From: Paenibacillus sp. DMB5
Lineage (GTDB): Bacteria; Bacillota; Bacilli; Paenibacillales; Paenibacillaceae
NCBI RefSeq assembly: GCF_001517085.1
Contig: NZ_LRAC01000124.1
Span: forward strand, 307,922-371,921
Direction: 5' to 3'
DNA: 64,000 nt
Shown: in pieces, positions 36,003-46,200 of the stretch
Layout: each line of letters begins with the position of its first letter
Numbering within the stretch: the first letter of the stretch is position 1
Made by a program: the position numbers and the translations under genes
The notes under the pieces: generated by a model
What the model was told of the DNA's origin: nothing
Databases searched by the model: none
Seen by the model: only the letters and a program-made list of their open reading frames with translations

Positions 36003-37985
36003 TTATAGTTTCGTTTTGTATAACTTCATTAAGTCTTTATAATCGGTGTACTCCCTATTGTCCTGTTCTTTTTTTGTATGTTCTCTTGCTCTTTCTAGCG
36101 CTGCATTGCGTTCCTCTACTCTCTCTAAAGCGTCTCTCTGGCCTTCAGGTTCATTAATCGTTGTTCGCTTCCGAGTTGATTCTTTAACCTGCGTGACCTT
36201 GTTTGCAGCCCCCCGCTTCCCTTTGGTTGCGTTAATTCGTAGAAACTCAGTATAAACAAATATTGGATCGTCCCAAGTAGTAAGATAAATTAAGCGCTGA
36301 CGGACTAAAGAGTTTATTGCTTTTCGTATCTGTAATGAATGCGGAGTAATAGACCATTTACCCGCTGCAGCAAGATAATCAAATTCACTCCCATCTGGCA
36401 AAAATGTTCTAATCGTCCGAAGATCATCAACATTAATGTGAAGGATGAGTTCTTTGTTTAGTAGGTGAGTTGATTGGCCTAGTTTGTCACTTCTATACTC
36501 TACCCCTTGAAACTGAATGTATGGTTTCTTGCCAGATTTTAATGATCCTCTAATCGTTGCTGTCTTTGTCACTTGCATAAATAACACCTCTTTGCGGAGT
36601 TCTTCTTCTAATTGTCTCGGTAATAGTCCAGCATTTAAACGTTTTCCAAGTAGTTCCAGAGGTGTTTGATGATAAATTCCTCCGTGCGGCTTTCCGTTGT
36701 AATCAGATATAAGGATGTCTATAAGTTGTTTTAAATGTTCAAAACTCATCTTGTATTTAATAGCATTCTTTTCGGGATCTGTTCTCCGTGGATCGCTTGG
36801 ATTACTGCCCGTTGTATTTGGAAGCCTGTGAAATCCTGTTTCTTCTAAAATTTTAAAAAATCGCTCGATAATCCCTCTTCTCATTGGTAAAGCAACAGGT
36901 CCTAAATTAATATCACATCCAATAAGATGTTTAAGTCGATCCTGTACTAAATTGGCTAAGTGGGATTTTGCATTATCAAAATAAATCACATCCCAAACGG
37001 CCCAGGCAGTTGATGAAGGATACACTTCAGAAGGAAATCCACCCGTTTCATTGTATTTGAGGCCTTCAATTGAAACCGTGCCCTTTTCATGTGGAATCAC
37101 AGTGTTTCGAAAACAATGCATTACATCAACTGCACTATATTCTTTATTTAAGCTAATGGCATAACCCAATACTACTCTTGTAGCCACATCAATTAGTGTT
37201 AATATCCAAAAGCGGTCAAGCACAATCGGAACCAGGTCACCTTCTGGCGTCATGACTTCGATTATAAAAAAGCCGTCAATACGATGAGCATCAAATTGTA
37301 CTTTTTGATAAGGATGCAGTGTTGAAGGGTGATTTTGTTCGCCCTCTCCTGTATGTTTAGCTTTAGTAATCGCATCTTGTCCATATCGGGTCCTGTTTTT
37401 CCCAAAATACATGAAGCTTAATTTGGTGATATATCTTTGAAGAGCCTTAAATCCCAAATGGTCAGTGTTAAAGGGATATTGATGTAATGGAATTCCTAAA
37501 TCTCGGCATGAATCTATAAATTTTTTATGTATATGATGGGTTTTCATGGCAGGCTCTAAAGAGCGACGGTGATTCCCTAGAAACAGATCTTTAATTAAAT
37601 CCTGAAGCGACGGGTATGTTTCCAGTAAAAGTTTAAATTCACCAGTTTTCCTGCTTGGATTTTTCTTCTTACTGGATAGATTAAGATGATAGGGTTTTAC
37701 CTTCTTTTGCGGAATCAATGCTCTAAAGCCCCAAACAAGACCATCATCTGAGATTAAGATGCATCTGTGTATAAGCCTTCGGAGATTCTTGGGGTGAACT
37801 CCTGTCTGTTCATAAATACGCTTAAGTTCAATTCCTTTAAAGTAAAGTACTACTGCATTTTTTCGATTTACATAAACGGTTCTCTCCTCTTCAGATAAAA
37901 GCATCTCATCCACAACAGGCCATAACTCAGGATTCATTTGCTCTGGAAGTAAATGTGGGTTTTCAACTATCTTTGTTCGGCTCAA
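36003..37985 (-). CDS. tnsB: TnsB-like DDE transposase
   Basis: This 660-aa recombinase carries the retroviral-integrase-like core: first Asp in VQFDAHRIDG, second in VIYFDNAKSH, and Glu in GIIERFFKILEE. A beta-barrel domain (Mu transposase C type) follows, and the C-terminal tail is highly charged (EERNAALERARE), where TnsC interaction is expected. The TTG at 37985 follows GGAGGTG and overlaps the tnsA C-terminal frame. It should bind the 19-bp end repeats and join 3' ends to target DNA. Confidence 0.88.
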   Translation of the reverse strand: MSRTKIVENPHLLPEQMNPELWPVVDEMLLSEEERTVYVNRKNAVVLYFKGIELKRIYEQTGVHPKNLRRLIHRCILISDDGLVWGFRALIPQKKVKPYHLNLSSKKKNPSRKTGEFKLLLETYPSLQDLIKDLFLGNHRRSLEPAMKTHHIHKKFIDSCRDLGIPLHQYPFNTDHLGFKALQRYITKLSFMYFGKNRTRYGQDAITKAKHTGEGEQNHPSTLHPYQKVQFDAHRIDGFFIIEVMTPEGDLVPIVLDRFWILTLIDVATRVVLGYAISLNKEYSAVDVMHCFRNTVIPHEKGTVSIEGLKYNETGGFPSEVYPSSTAWAVWDVIYFDNAKSHLANLVQDRLKHLIGCDINLGPVALPMRRGIIERFFKILEETGFHRLPNTTGSNPSDPRRTDPEKNAIKYKMSFEHLKQLIDILISDYNGKPHGGIYHQTPLELLGKRLNAGLLPRQLEEELRKEVLFMQVTKTATIRGSLKSGKKPYIQFQGVEYRSDKLGQSTHLLNKELILHINVDDLRTIRTFLPDGSEFDYLAAAGKWSITPHSLQIRKAINSLVRQRLIYLTTWDDPIFVYTEFLRINATKGKRGAANKVTQVKESTRKRTTINEPEGQRDALERVEERNAALERAREHTKKEQDNREYTDYKDLMKLYKTKL

Positions 37986-38352
37986 TCTTCGACACCTCCA
38001 TATCCAAATTCAGAATCGCTGAATCAATATCAGCTTTAAGTCTTCCTTGATAGTAAAGCCAATAACAGGCTAAAAACACATCGTAAACGCTTAGCTTCAT
38101 CAGTTTGTTACATAGAAGTTTTAAGCTAATCTTTTCATAATCAATACATTCAGCAACATCCTGAAGAAAGTGTGGTTTTTCCTGGTTAGTAATGCTCTTT
38201 AAAATTTTAATGCGATTTTCTATGGTAAATGGGCCTGTTCGGATATTTTTCTCGGTTCTTACTTCATGTTGTACATTATTCAGCCAGCACCATTCCTTCT
38301 GAGCTTCAATTTGTCGCATGGTCACATCGTATTTCCTGCTGGTTGGTTTCAA
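37963..38352 (-). CDS. TnsA C-terminal domain (split from the N-terminal frame)
   Basis: The 129-aa frame matches the C-terminal part of TnsA (IEAQKEWCWLNNVQHEVRT is the usual start of that domain), which contacts TnsB and TnsC. It begins in a -1 frame at the N-terminal part's stop (ACTTGA: TGA stop, TTG start). Adding one T restores VEVKYEKTLKPTSRKYDV, a continuous TnsA of about 228 residues. Options are an indel or sequencing error, real splitting with reinitiation, or frameshifting; no slippery heptamer was seen. Confidence 0.7.
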   Translation of the reverse strand: MKPTSRKYDVTMRQIEAQKEWCWLNNVQHEVRTEKNIRTGPFTIENRIKILKSITNQEKPHFLQDVAECIDYEKISLKLLCNKLMKLSVYDVFLACYWLYYQGRLKADIDSAILNLDMEVSKIEPNKDS

Positions 38353-38648
38353 GTCTTCTCATATTTCACTTCAACAAAAATCCGGCTGCCGTTCCTATGA
38401 AGCTCACACATATCGAAAATTGTTCTATGTTGTTTATCATTTAAAACATACGTGATCTCTAATGGTTGTTCACAATATTCGATCACATCTGGAGTAGTCT
38501 CGATTCTCACCCAATGGTCGTATTCTAAGTCACTATAAAGAATGACATCTCTATCTACTTTAGGACCTTTACTGTTCCAGTAATTGTTTCCATACTTCTT
38601 ACTTCTAGGCATTACAATTGGTGTATAAGGCAATTGATAATGTCTCAT
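38349..38648 (-). CDS. TnsA N-terminal endonuclease domain
   Basis: This 99-aa frame carries the PD-(D/E)XK nuclease core of TnsA: Glu in SDLEYDHW, Asp in TIFDMCEL and the VEVK motif at the end. CEQPLEITYVL is the typical preceding strand. TnsA cleaves the 5' ends so that the element moves by cut-and-paste. It is followed at once by the C-terminal domain in another frame. AAGGAACG lies before the ATG. Confidence 0.75.
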   Translation of the reverse strand: MRHYQLPYTPIVMPRSKKYGNNYWNSKGPKVDRDVILYSDLEYDHWVRIETTPDVIEYCEQPLEITYVLNDKQHRTIFDMCELHRNGSRIFVEVKYEKT

Positions 38649-38813
38649 GTTATGTTTCGTTCCTTAACATTTGGGATTTTATACTTCTGTATTGCCTATT
38701 TATATACTTTTTAATCCAAGGCACGGATGTTGCATAGATGTTGAACGAAGAGTTCTATATCTCTCGTAATCTGGCAATACTAGAGTTAATAGATTATGAG
38801 AGGAGTTTTTTTT

Positions 38814-39026
38814 ATGTATAGAACATCCTGTTATAGAGAAATTGGAAATCTAATACGTACTAACAGAGAGCAACTTGGATTAACTCAAGAAGCTTTATCG
38901 CTAATCATTCGTCTCTCCAGACCAACCATTACTAACATCGAGGCTGGCCGGCAACATGTAAAAATTCATTACTTATATCGAATCGCTGATGCTCTAAAAA
39001 TTTCGATACATGACTTATTGCCTTAA
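38814..39026 (+). CDS. XRE-family helix-turn-helix regulator (70 aa)
   Basis: A single helix-turn-helix domain: IGNLIRTNREQLGLTQEAL then LSRPTITNIEAGRQ, ending ADALKISIHDLLP. The ATG at 38814 follows GAGAGGAG. It is divergent from the tns operon (166 bp between starts) and may control it or other cargo. Confidence 0.75.
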   Translation: MYRTSCYREIGNLIRTNREQLGLTQEALSLIIRLSRPTITNIEAGRQHVKIHYLYRIADALKISIHDLLP

Positions 39027-39037
39027 CTTAGTGCTTA

Positions 39038-39358
39038 CTATTCTTTCCTGTAGAGTTGCAGCCTGCTCTTCAGAGACTGGACGGTTTCAAAGTATTTCTT
39101 TTCGATCTCTGGGTCAATCTTTTGAGCACTCAAACTAATTGCAGAAGCATTTATGACTTGATATGGATGTAATATATATATTTCCGAAACATTGATAGGG
39201 TCAAATAAAATGGGTATCTTCCACTCCCCTTTTATGACGGCCCTTTCAAACCAGCCAAGCTGAATTATTTTAGCATTTGTGTAGTATAAACCATTAAAGT
39301 TAATCCCATTGGCGGTTATCTCTGCAACACCTGCCTCCAGACTTCCTACTATTTGCAT
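39038..39358 (-). CDS. Stand-alone transposase-type beta-barrel (Mu C-like) protein
   Basis: This 106-aa protein contains GINFNGLYYTNAKIIQLGW and PILFDPINVSEIYIL, the pattern of the beta-barrel domain that follows the catalytic core in TnsB/MuA transposases. No catalytic domain is present. GAGGTGAT precedes the ATG at 39358; an upstream start at 39388 is possible. It may be the tail of a lost transposase or a free regulatory module. It converges with the upstream XRE gene and is divergent from the next one. Confidence 0.55.
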   Translation of the reverse strand: MQIVGSLEAGVAEITANGINFNGLYYTNAKIIQLGWFERAVIKGEWKIPILFDPINVSEIYILHPYQVINASAISLSAQKIDPEIEKKYFETVQSLKSRLQLYRKE

Positions 39359-39494
39359 CTCTATCACCTCACTAACTACTATTACCAAATATCAAGTCAA
39401 TAATACGTAAACATATCATTTGGTATAAATGACTTATATACATGAATGTATCGCTTCTTCCCCATTGTTTACACTTACATCAAGAGGTGTAACA

Positions 39495-39836
39495 ATGGAA
39501 ACTTCCGTAATGAAAAAAATAGGTCAGCGTGTCCGAGACATCCGGAAATCTAAAGGTCTGTCACAAGAACAGTTGGGTGAAAAAGCCGGCTTTCATTTTT
39601 CATACATAGGCGGTGTCGAAAGAGCTGAGAAAAATATTACCTTAACCAATTTGATTAAAATTGCTGATGCTTTAGAGGTTCCTATAATTGAACTGTTCTC
39701 TTATACAAGACATCAAAAATCTGTGCTAAATGAAAAAGATATCATGTTAAACCAATTGGTCGATATCTTGATGGGATTAAAGAAAAGTGATTTACGAAAG
39801 GTTCAACTATTTTTAGATGAGTTTTTTGAAAAATAG
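39495..39836 (+). CDS. XRE-family helix-turn-helix regulator (113 aa)
   Basis: An N-terminal XRE domain (VRDIRKSKGLSQEQLGEKAG, HFSYIGGVERAEKN) is followed by a short helical tail (about residues 75-113). The ATG at 39495 follows AGAGGTG. It lies directly upstream of the Ku gene on the same strand, with a hairpin (AACCGCA/TGCGGTT, 39843-39870) between them. A role in regulating cargo genes is inferred. Confidence 0.75.
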   Translation: METSVMKKIGQRVRDIRKSKGLSQEQLGEKAGFHFSYIGGVERAEKNITLTNLIKIADALEVPIIELFSYTRHQKSVLNEKDIMLNQLVDILMGLKKSDLRKVQLFLDEFFEK

Positions 39837-39924
39837 TATTTCAACCGCAGTCCACACCATGGTTGCGGTTTATTTGTCTTTAAATATGGGAATGAATTCC
39901 TAATAATATTAGGAGGGATTTTCT

Positions 39925-40746
39925 ATGCATACCATATGGAAAGGCGCAGTCAGTTTTGGGCTTGTACATGTGCCCGTCAAACTCTATGCAGCCACCGAGG
40001 AAAAAGACATCGCTTTGCAATTGCTTCATCGTAATTGCCATGGATCAATTAAAAACCAAAGGTTTTGCCCCTCTTGTGGGACTTCCGTAGAACAGGAGGC
40101 AATTATTAAGGGTTATCCAATTGATACCAATCAATATGTTACTTTCGAGAAAGAAGAATTGGATAAGATACAAGAAGAGTCCAGCAAGAGGATCAACATC
40201 ATTGATTTTATTAAAGAAGATCAAATTGACCTGATGTTTACCCAGAAGGCTTATTTCCTTGGTCCGGATACTCATGGGAGTAATGCCTATTACCTGTTCC
40301 TAAAGGCTCTAGAAACATCCAAACGATTTGCTATAGGTAAACTTACGCTCCGATCTAACACTAAGCTATGCGTAATGAAGCCTCTTAATGGGAATTGCAT
40401 TCAACTGGCCACCATGCATTATGCAAATGAGATTCGTTCAATAACTAATGTCCCCAATTTACTAAGCAGTAATATTGTTGAGGAGAGCCAATTGAAGTTA
40501 GCTTTGCAGATTGTGAAAGGGATGTCAGGAAAGTCTGATGTGGCCTCTCTCTCCAGTCCTGAGCAAGAAAGACTTTTAGCAGCCATTCAGTCTAAGATTG
40601 CTGGTCAGCAAATTATCTCTAAACCAGCACAAGAAGCTGAGGTTGTAATCGACTTGTTGGAGGCACTTCAGAAGAGTGTTAAAATGAGTAAAAGTAAATC
40701 AAAACCAAGAGAAACTACTCAGAAGAGTGAGGAAAAGTTGGGATGA
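39925..40746 (+). CDS. ku: Ku protein (non-homologous end joining)
   Basis: This 273-aa protein starts MHTIWKGAVSFGLVHVPVKL, the conserved opening of bacterial Ku, and contains the core beta-barrel (GYPIDTNQYVTFEKEEL, KAYFLGPD). A Cys set (NCHG, FCPSCG) occurs near residues 35-53. The tail is Lys/Ser/Gln-rich, as in DNA-binding Ku extensions. Ku binds double-strand ends and recruits LigD, which is not in this window. AGGAGGG precedes the ATG. As transposon cargo it may protect ends or help repair donor breaks. Confidence 0.9.
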   Translation: MHTIWKGAVSFGLVHVPVKLYAATEEKDIALQLLHRNCHGSIKNQRFCPSCGTSVEQEAIIKGYPIDTNQYVTFEKEELDKIQEESSKRINIIDFIKEDQIDLMFTQKAYFLGPDTHGSNAYYLFLKALETSKRFAIGKLTLRSNTKLCVMKPLNGNCIQLATMHYANEIRSITNVPNLLSSNIVEESQLKLALQIVKGMSGKSDVASLSSPEQERLLAAIQSKIAGQQIISKPAQEAEVVIDLLEALQKSVKMSKSKSKPRETTQKSEEKLG

Positions 40747-40787
40747 AATGAAAAGAGTTCTCTGGCTGAGGTGTACTACCATAAATC

Positions 40788-40820
40788 TAAAACGGCACGG
40801 GGAATAGCCCTGTGCCGTTT
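40788..40820. terminator. Hairpin between Ku and SIR2-like genes
   Basis: AAACGGCAC...GTGCCGTTT stem between convergent genes, with a T-run only on the minus strand. Confidence 0.6.
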
Positions 40821-40863
40821 GCTTGACAGTCTGCCGTTAATACACAAATACTCCACTGTTACA

Positions 40864-42537
40864 TTAAACTCTTAATACCCGGTAACCTGGAAATATTGGG
40901 CTTGGATATAGGAGTTCCTTTACTTTATGCATCGATGCTGATCCACCTGTGTTCTCCAAAAACACACCCGGAATCCCATCCCCGCAAAACCGCGCATTTT
41001 CTTTTCCAAATATTTCAATAACAGAAGTGATTGTGCGTATAAACGGGTCCTGCGGTGCATCCTTTCTTAATTTATCTAGGAAGCTATCTATTTGATCTTT
41101 GCCAATCCATCCATCGGTCGGAATAGCACTTTTTCCAACAGCAGAACAGAATATCCCTTTCCCTCTGTTCTTTCTGGCTGACAGCAAGCTTCGATAGATG
41201 ACATCATCGCTCGGCAATGAATACCCCATTAGGACCACATGCTGTGTTCTCTCCAGAGAAACTCTCATGTCCCGCTGTATTTCTTCAACGAAAGAGGGAT
41301 GCTCGCCTTTAAAATTGCTTTGCATAACAAGCGGAACATGTTGAGCCTCAGTTATGGTCCCACAGAAGGTACACTGAATTGCATCACTTCTTCCATTATC
41401 CTGCGCGTTCTTCTCTTGAAGTGATTTTACTTCATACCCGAAGCTGAGAGAAGGCAGCGGTAATGGAGGAAACAGAGTTGCCGTATCCAGTCCCCATTCA
41501 CCGCCCATATACATTGTCAGCTTCCCACAATTGGGGCACTCCCGCCAACCCGAGCAACCATGAGGAAAATAATATTTCCCTACACGTACTCTTCTGGAAG
41601 TTATGTGGTCCGGATCGTTCATTCTTTGTACAACAGTTTCATTGAACGGATACCAGACCTGTGGGGTGTTGCCATCAATTTTGCGAACGCCCATAAAATG
41701 GCCCATATCATGAAATAGCTTAAGGGGCATAGGTGGCACCCCTATAACCGGAGGTGAGGCTCCATTGTTATGATTATTGTGTACATTGAATAACAACCAC
41801 AGCAGAATCGGATCCCAGTTCATCGATATAATCGAATGGCTGAATAAATAGAAGGATCGCTCTTGTAGTTTATCCGGTACGTCCTTGTAGAAATCAAATC
41901 CTTCTTCTATCATTAACTGATAAAGTACTTCGGCAAAAGACTCGTATTTCTTAATCAGGTCCCTTTTTTCGGTAATAGCAAATTGAAAGTCCAAGGTATG
42001 CATAAGAATCGTCAGCATTTTCAAGGAATTACGGGCACCAATCATTCGGTTGAACGGAATAAAAGAAGCATCCACTTCATCCGGAACATAGAACCCCTGC
42101 CGGTTCAAAATATGCATGTCAAGAATATTGAAAAGATCCTGAAGTTGAAACTCTTCTTTCGTATTGCCTGGGCAGATCTGAATAATGCGGTACAGTGTAT
42201 TCCAATCGTATGTACTCCTTAATTCCTCAAGCCGGGTTCGCTGCTGATCCTCATTCAATAACGGAAATTGTCGACGGATGGACTCTATTGCCTCTGTACT
42301 TGTATCTGGATCACCCAGTATATTTAACAGATCGACTACGGCCTCCAGCCATACTGGTTTATCATCATATCCGATAGATTTCTTCACCCGGTCGGTTAAA
42401 GTAACATCTTTTTGTGCAAGCAGGTAAAAAGATTCACTAAGTTTCTGCGTGGTCCGCATCCCTATAGAAGCAGTAGCCCCTGCACCCCAGAATACAGCAG
42501 TTTCCGGCCATACCGGTGTATAATCAAGTATTGTCAT
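40864..42537 (-). CDS. SIR2-like protein with inserted zinc ribbon, candidate NADase effector
   Basis: This 557-aa protein begins with VFWGAGATASIGM, the GAG(A/S) loop of the SIR2 nucleotide-binding fold; SIISMNWDPILLWLL corresponds to the TxNxD strand and VVLMGYSLPSDD to the C-terminal GxSxxD strand typical of SIR2-like defence effectors. Between them lies a zinc ribbon (CPNC near residue 335 and CTFC near 395). No deacetylase-specific features are obvious. Such proteins in Thoeris and Avs/DSR systems deplete NAD+ on phage infection; that role is inferred. It overlaps the upstream small gene by 4 nt (ATGA), so the two are coupled. Confidence 0.75.
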   Translation of the reverse strand: MTILDYTPVWPETAVFWGAGATASIGMRTTQKLSESFYLLAQKDVTLTDRVKKSIGYDDKPVWLEAVVDLLNILGDPDTSTEAIESIRRQFPLLNEDQQRTRLEELRSTYDWNTLYRIIQICPGNTKEEFQLQDLFNILDMHILNRQGFYVPDEVDASFIPFNRMIGARNSLKMLTILMHTLDFQFAITEKRDLIKKYESFAEVLYQLMIEEGFDFYKDVPDKLQERSFYLFSHSIISMNWDPILLWLLFNVHNNHNNGASPPVIGVPPMPLKLFHDMGHFMGVRKIDGNTPQVWYPFNETVVQRMNDPDHITSRRVRVGKYYFPHGCSGWRECPNCGKLTMYMGGEWGLDTATLFPPLPLPSLSFGYEVKSLQEKNAQDNGRSDAIQCTFCGTITEAQHVPLVMQSNFKGEHPSFVEEIQRDMRVSLERTQHVVLMGYSLPSDDVIYRSLLSARKNRGKGIFCSAVGKSAIPTDGWIGKDQIDSFLDKLRKDAPQDPFIRTITSVIEIFGKENARFCGDGIPGVFLENTGGSASMHKVKELLYPSPIFPGYRVLRV

Positions 42538-42791
42538 TTCGAGTCCCTAACGCAGATTCTCGTAATTTTTTTCATATTTTCCACCGTAAACTCTGCCGCA
42601 ATATGCTTGAAATACAGTTCTGTTGCAAAAGCTTCTAGGTCTGTGGAAAGGGGAAATTTTGTGGTTTTGAGGCTTAATTCGATTGATATATTACTCGCTT
42701 CATCTGCGGTATAAAACAAATTGAATTTCGCCTCAGCATCATCCGGAAGCTTAAACGAGTACTGAGATAAGCTAGATAAGGTGATCTTCAT
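42534..42791 (-). CDS. Small partner protein upstream of the SIR2-like gene
   Basis: From the ATG at 42791 (GAAGGTG just upstream) the product is 85 aa; an in-frame extension to 42872 exists. It begins MKITLSSLSQYSFKLPDD and has alternating strands and a helical C-terminus (LEAFATELYFKHIAAEFTV). No family was recognised. Its stop overlaps the SIR2-like start (ATGA), a layout expected of a toxin-regulator or sensor-effector pair. The 430 bp to the next gene form a divergent promoter region. Confidence 0.55.
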   Translation of the reverse strand: MKITLSSLSQYSFKLPDDAEAKFNLFYTADEASNISIELSLKTTKFPLSTDLEAFATELYFKHIAAEFTVENMKKITRICVRDSK

Positions 42792-43229
42792 TTGAGCACC
42801 TTCTTTTTCCAGCATTCTTATTGTGGCTATTGTTTTCACATTCCTCTTCCTCTCTTTTGGGGAATTATTCATCTTTACTGTTTGATGAAAGATTCCACAC
42901 GCAGAATTAAAATCCTTTTTTCCAAATCATTTAATGAGAGAACTACAAAAAATCGTTTTGTAAAGGCCGCTTTACTATTTGTCGCTTCTCCTGATGATGG
43001 CACATTGCTCTCTCAGATTGTCAGATAAGCTTAATCACCGAGGTTGAATAGTCTATGACAGTCGGACGCTAAGCATAACCCTCAGAATGCATTGCAGCCA
43101 CAGAGTGTTCCCCCCGGGCAGAGCAAGAAGTGTCGTATTAAGCATATTATTCCAATGTAAAGTATAGTAAAATTAATGCATGTTCAAATAATTGTCAGAT
43201 AGACATATTAACTTTTGGAGGTAGTTTTT

Positions 43230-46200
43230 CTGAGTCACTTACACTCAATATCTGGCTGTGAGAATGAAGAACGCCAAGCAGATATCATATTCGTCCATGG
43301 ACTTGGTGGTGACGCGATTGATACTTGGCGCCATGGAAACAATTCTGAATACTACTGGCCTAGTTGGATTGGCCAAGATTTCCCTGAAGTTGGAGTATGG
43401 TCTCTTGGTTATGCAGCTTCTATTTCGAAATGGCCTCGTTTTCGTAAATGGTTTCCCAAAAGTAAACGTGACTCTGGATATGCTATGGCACTTCCAGATC
43501 GCTCACAACAAGTATTGGATTTAATGGTACAGCATAATCTTGGACCAAGGCCAATAATGTTCGTATGTCATAGTTTAGGCGGTCTTCTCACTAAGCAGAT
43601 TCTTAGAATGGCATCTGATGCAGGAGATGACTCTCCGGAACGGTTAATATTTGAAAGTACTCGTGCTGTGCTTTTTCTTGCAACACCTCACCATGGTGCA
43701 GATCTCGCTACATTAGTAGCAAAATTTCGCCTTGCGTTCCCTACATTGGCTATCGAAGATTTAAAAGCGCATAATGCACATTTACGTGATCTTTTCGAAT
43801 GGTATCGTAACCACGTAGATGAATCAATCAAAACGCGAACTTATTATGAGTCTCGGCGTGTAAAAGATGCTCTTTTAATTGTTAACCCCTCTTCCTCCCA
43901 TCCTGGCGTAGGGGCGAATCCTGTCCCCCTTGATGAAGATCATCTATCCATAGCAAAACCAGTCAATCGAAATTCACAGGTATACACTGCTGCAAAGATG
44001 CTTTTACAAGAGTGTTTGAAAGGTCCTCCAATTGTTCAAGAGTATCGTAAGGATATCGAAGTTCTCTCGAAGCAAACTAAAGCCACACTAACAGATATAA
44101 GTGAGTTGTCGATACTGCGCGTTGGTAAAAGTGAGATAAAGGTTATCCGAAGATGTGTTCATGAAATTCGAGATCAAATTGAAGAGCAATCAATTGTAGT
44201 GGTTGGTGAACCTGGGACCGGTAAGTCAGGCGTACTATACGACCTGGTCAACGCATTAATAGAAGAAGGTAGAGATACTGTATTCCTTGCAGTAGATCAC
44301 ATAACTGCTAATACGCATTCCGAACTCAAGGAACAACTTGGAATAAATCATGAACTAGAAGAAGTGCTTACAAATTGGAATGGAGATAAACCTGCATTTC
44401 TAATAATTGATGCGCTCGATGCTGCACGTTCAGATCAGACTGTGCATTTACTTACGACTTTATTATCTAGAGTAGTTCGAAGAAACGACAGATGGAATGT
44501 AGTCACTTCTATTCGCAAGTTTGATCTGCGGCATAACCGTGAAATACGCAATGTATTTTCTGGACAACCGCCCATTAAGGAGTATTGTGATTTTGAACTG
44601 AATAATACATGTCACGTGCAAATTCCTGAATTTTCAGATGAAGAATTAAGTATCGTTTCTCAGCAATCTCTGTTGTTGCAAACTCTAATTGAGGCAGCCG
44701 ACGAAACAATGAAGCAATTGTTACACGTACCGTTTAATTTACGTCTCATGGGTGAGCTAATTGGTGAAGGTACATCAATTGTGCACCTCACTCCTATCAG
44801 GACACAACTGGAATTACTAGATCGATATTGGGAAGAACGGATAATACAGCCTCATGATGGTCGTCGTGATGCTAGGGAAGATATTCTTCGAAATGCAGTT
44901 TCCTATATGGTGAAACACCGTACACTTCGCGTTCCGCGAGGTTTTGCAGCTACTTCAGAGTCAACTCGCGAGCTTGATCAAATACTTAGCAAACATGTGT
45001 TGATAGAATGGCAACCTTCACCTACATTTTCTCCGGATTCTTCAAATTTAACGTTTGCACATCATGTTTTATTTGATTATGCGGTGGAACGATTGTTAAT
45101 ACGTAGCCAAGTTGATGTTACACAAATGTTGGCTTCTGATCCGAACCTCGTCTTGATTATTCGCCCGAGTTTCGATATGCACTTTCAGCATGTTTGGTCT
45201 CAAGATCACTCGCGTTCGCATTTTTGGAATTTAGTTTTCCGTTTTATAGAGAATGTTAATATTCCCGAAATTGCTAAATTAATTGGTCCTGTTACAGCTG
45301 CAAAATTTAGTGCGAGCATGTCTGATGTGTTGCCAGTGATTCAAGGAATTGAAAGCATGGCTACGAAAACCATTGGAGAGGAAGCATTGCGTCATACCAT
45401 AGGAGCATTGTTTGCAATGGAATCTGCGGAATTTGCACAACGTCTAACTGGTAAAACAGCATCACCCTGGGCAGAATTGGTTGAGTATTTAAGTAAACAG
45501 CTCTCTGACAAAAATGAATATATTATTCGTATTCAACTTTCTTTATTGTGTAGACATTTAACGAATCTAACAACAAAACAATTGGATCACGTTGGTGCTG
45601 CATCAAGAAATTATTTGGATTATGTCTGGTCACGAGAAAGCAGTTTGGAAAGATTGGTAACACTTGCAATTCCCTGGGTGTGTCAGACCTATCAGAGTAA
45701 TATAATTGAGTCTAGCAGTCTATTGAAGCGAGTACTTCAAAAGGAACGACTTAGTAATTATGGATTTTTGGAAATACCTTGGTTGGCGTACAATGTCAAA
45801 AATATCATGAATTATGACCCTGCCTTTGTAAAGGAACTATATATTTCTGCTTTCAGCTATATTGAAGATAGTAACGACACTACCACCCTTGGTGGAAGTA
45901 AAATTCTTTCTTTGAGATCGAACCGTAGACAAGACTACGAAAGTGGATTGTACCAACTTGCGGAGGATTTTACGCATTTTATTGAAATAGCCCCCATAGA
46001 GGCAATCACCGCACTAATTATAATTGTTGAAAACCATGTTTTAACAAAGCAAATCTATCTTAGTGTGGACGAACTACAATATAATTTCCTTGTAAATGGA
46101 ATCAATGCAATTATATATGCGGATAATAGCTATATTTGGGATACCGGGATCCATTCTCCCGGAGATGAAATTTACAATATGCTTGACGTTTTTCAAGCTT

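Noticed and set aside
38340..38360. Programmed -1 frameshift in tnsA
   Set aside because: No slippery heptamer or downstream structure was seen; a single lost T explains the split better.
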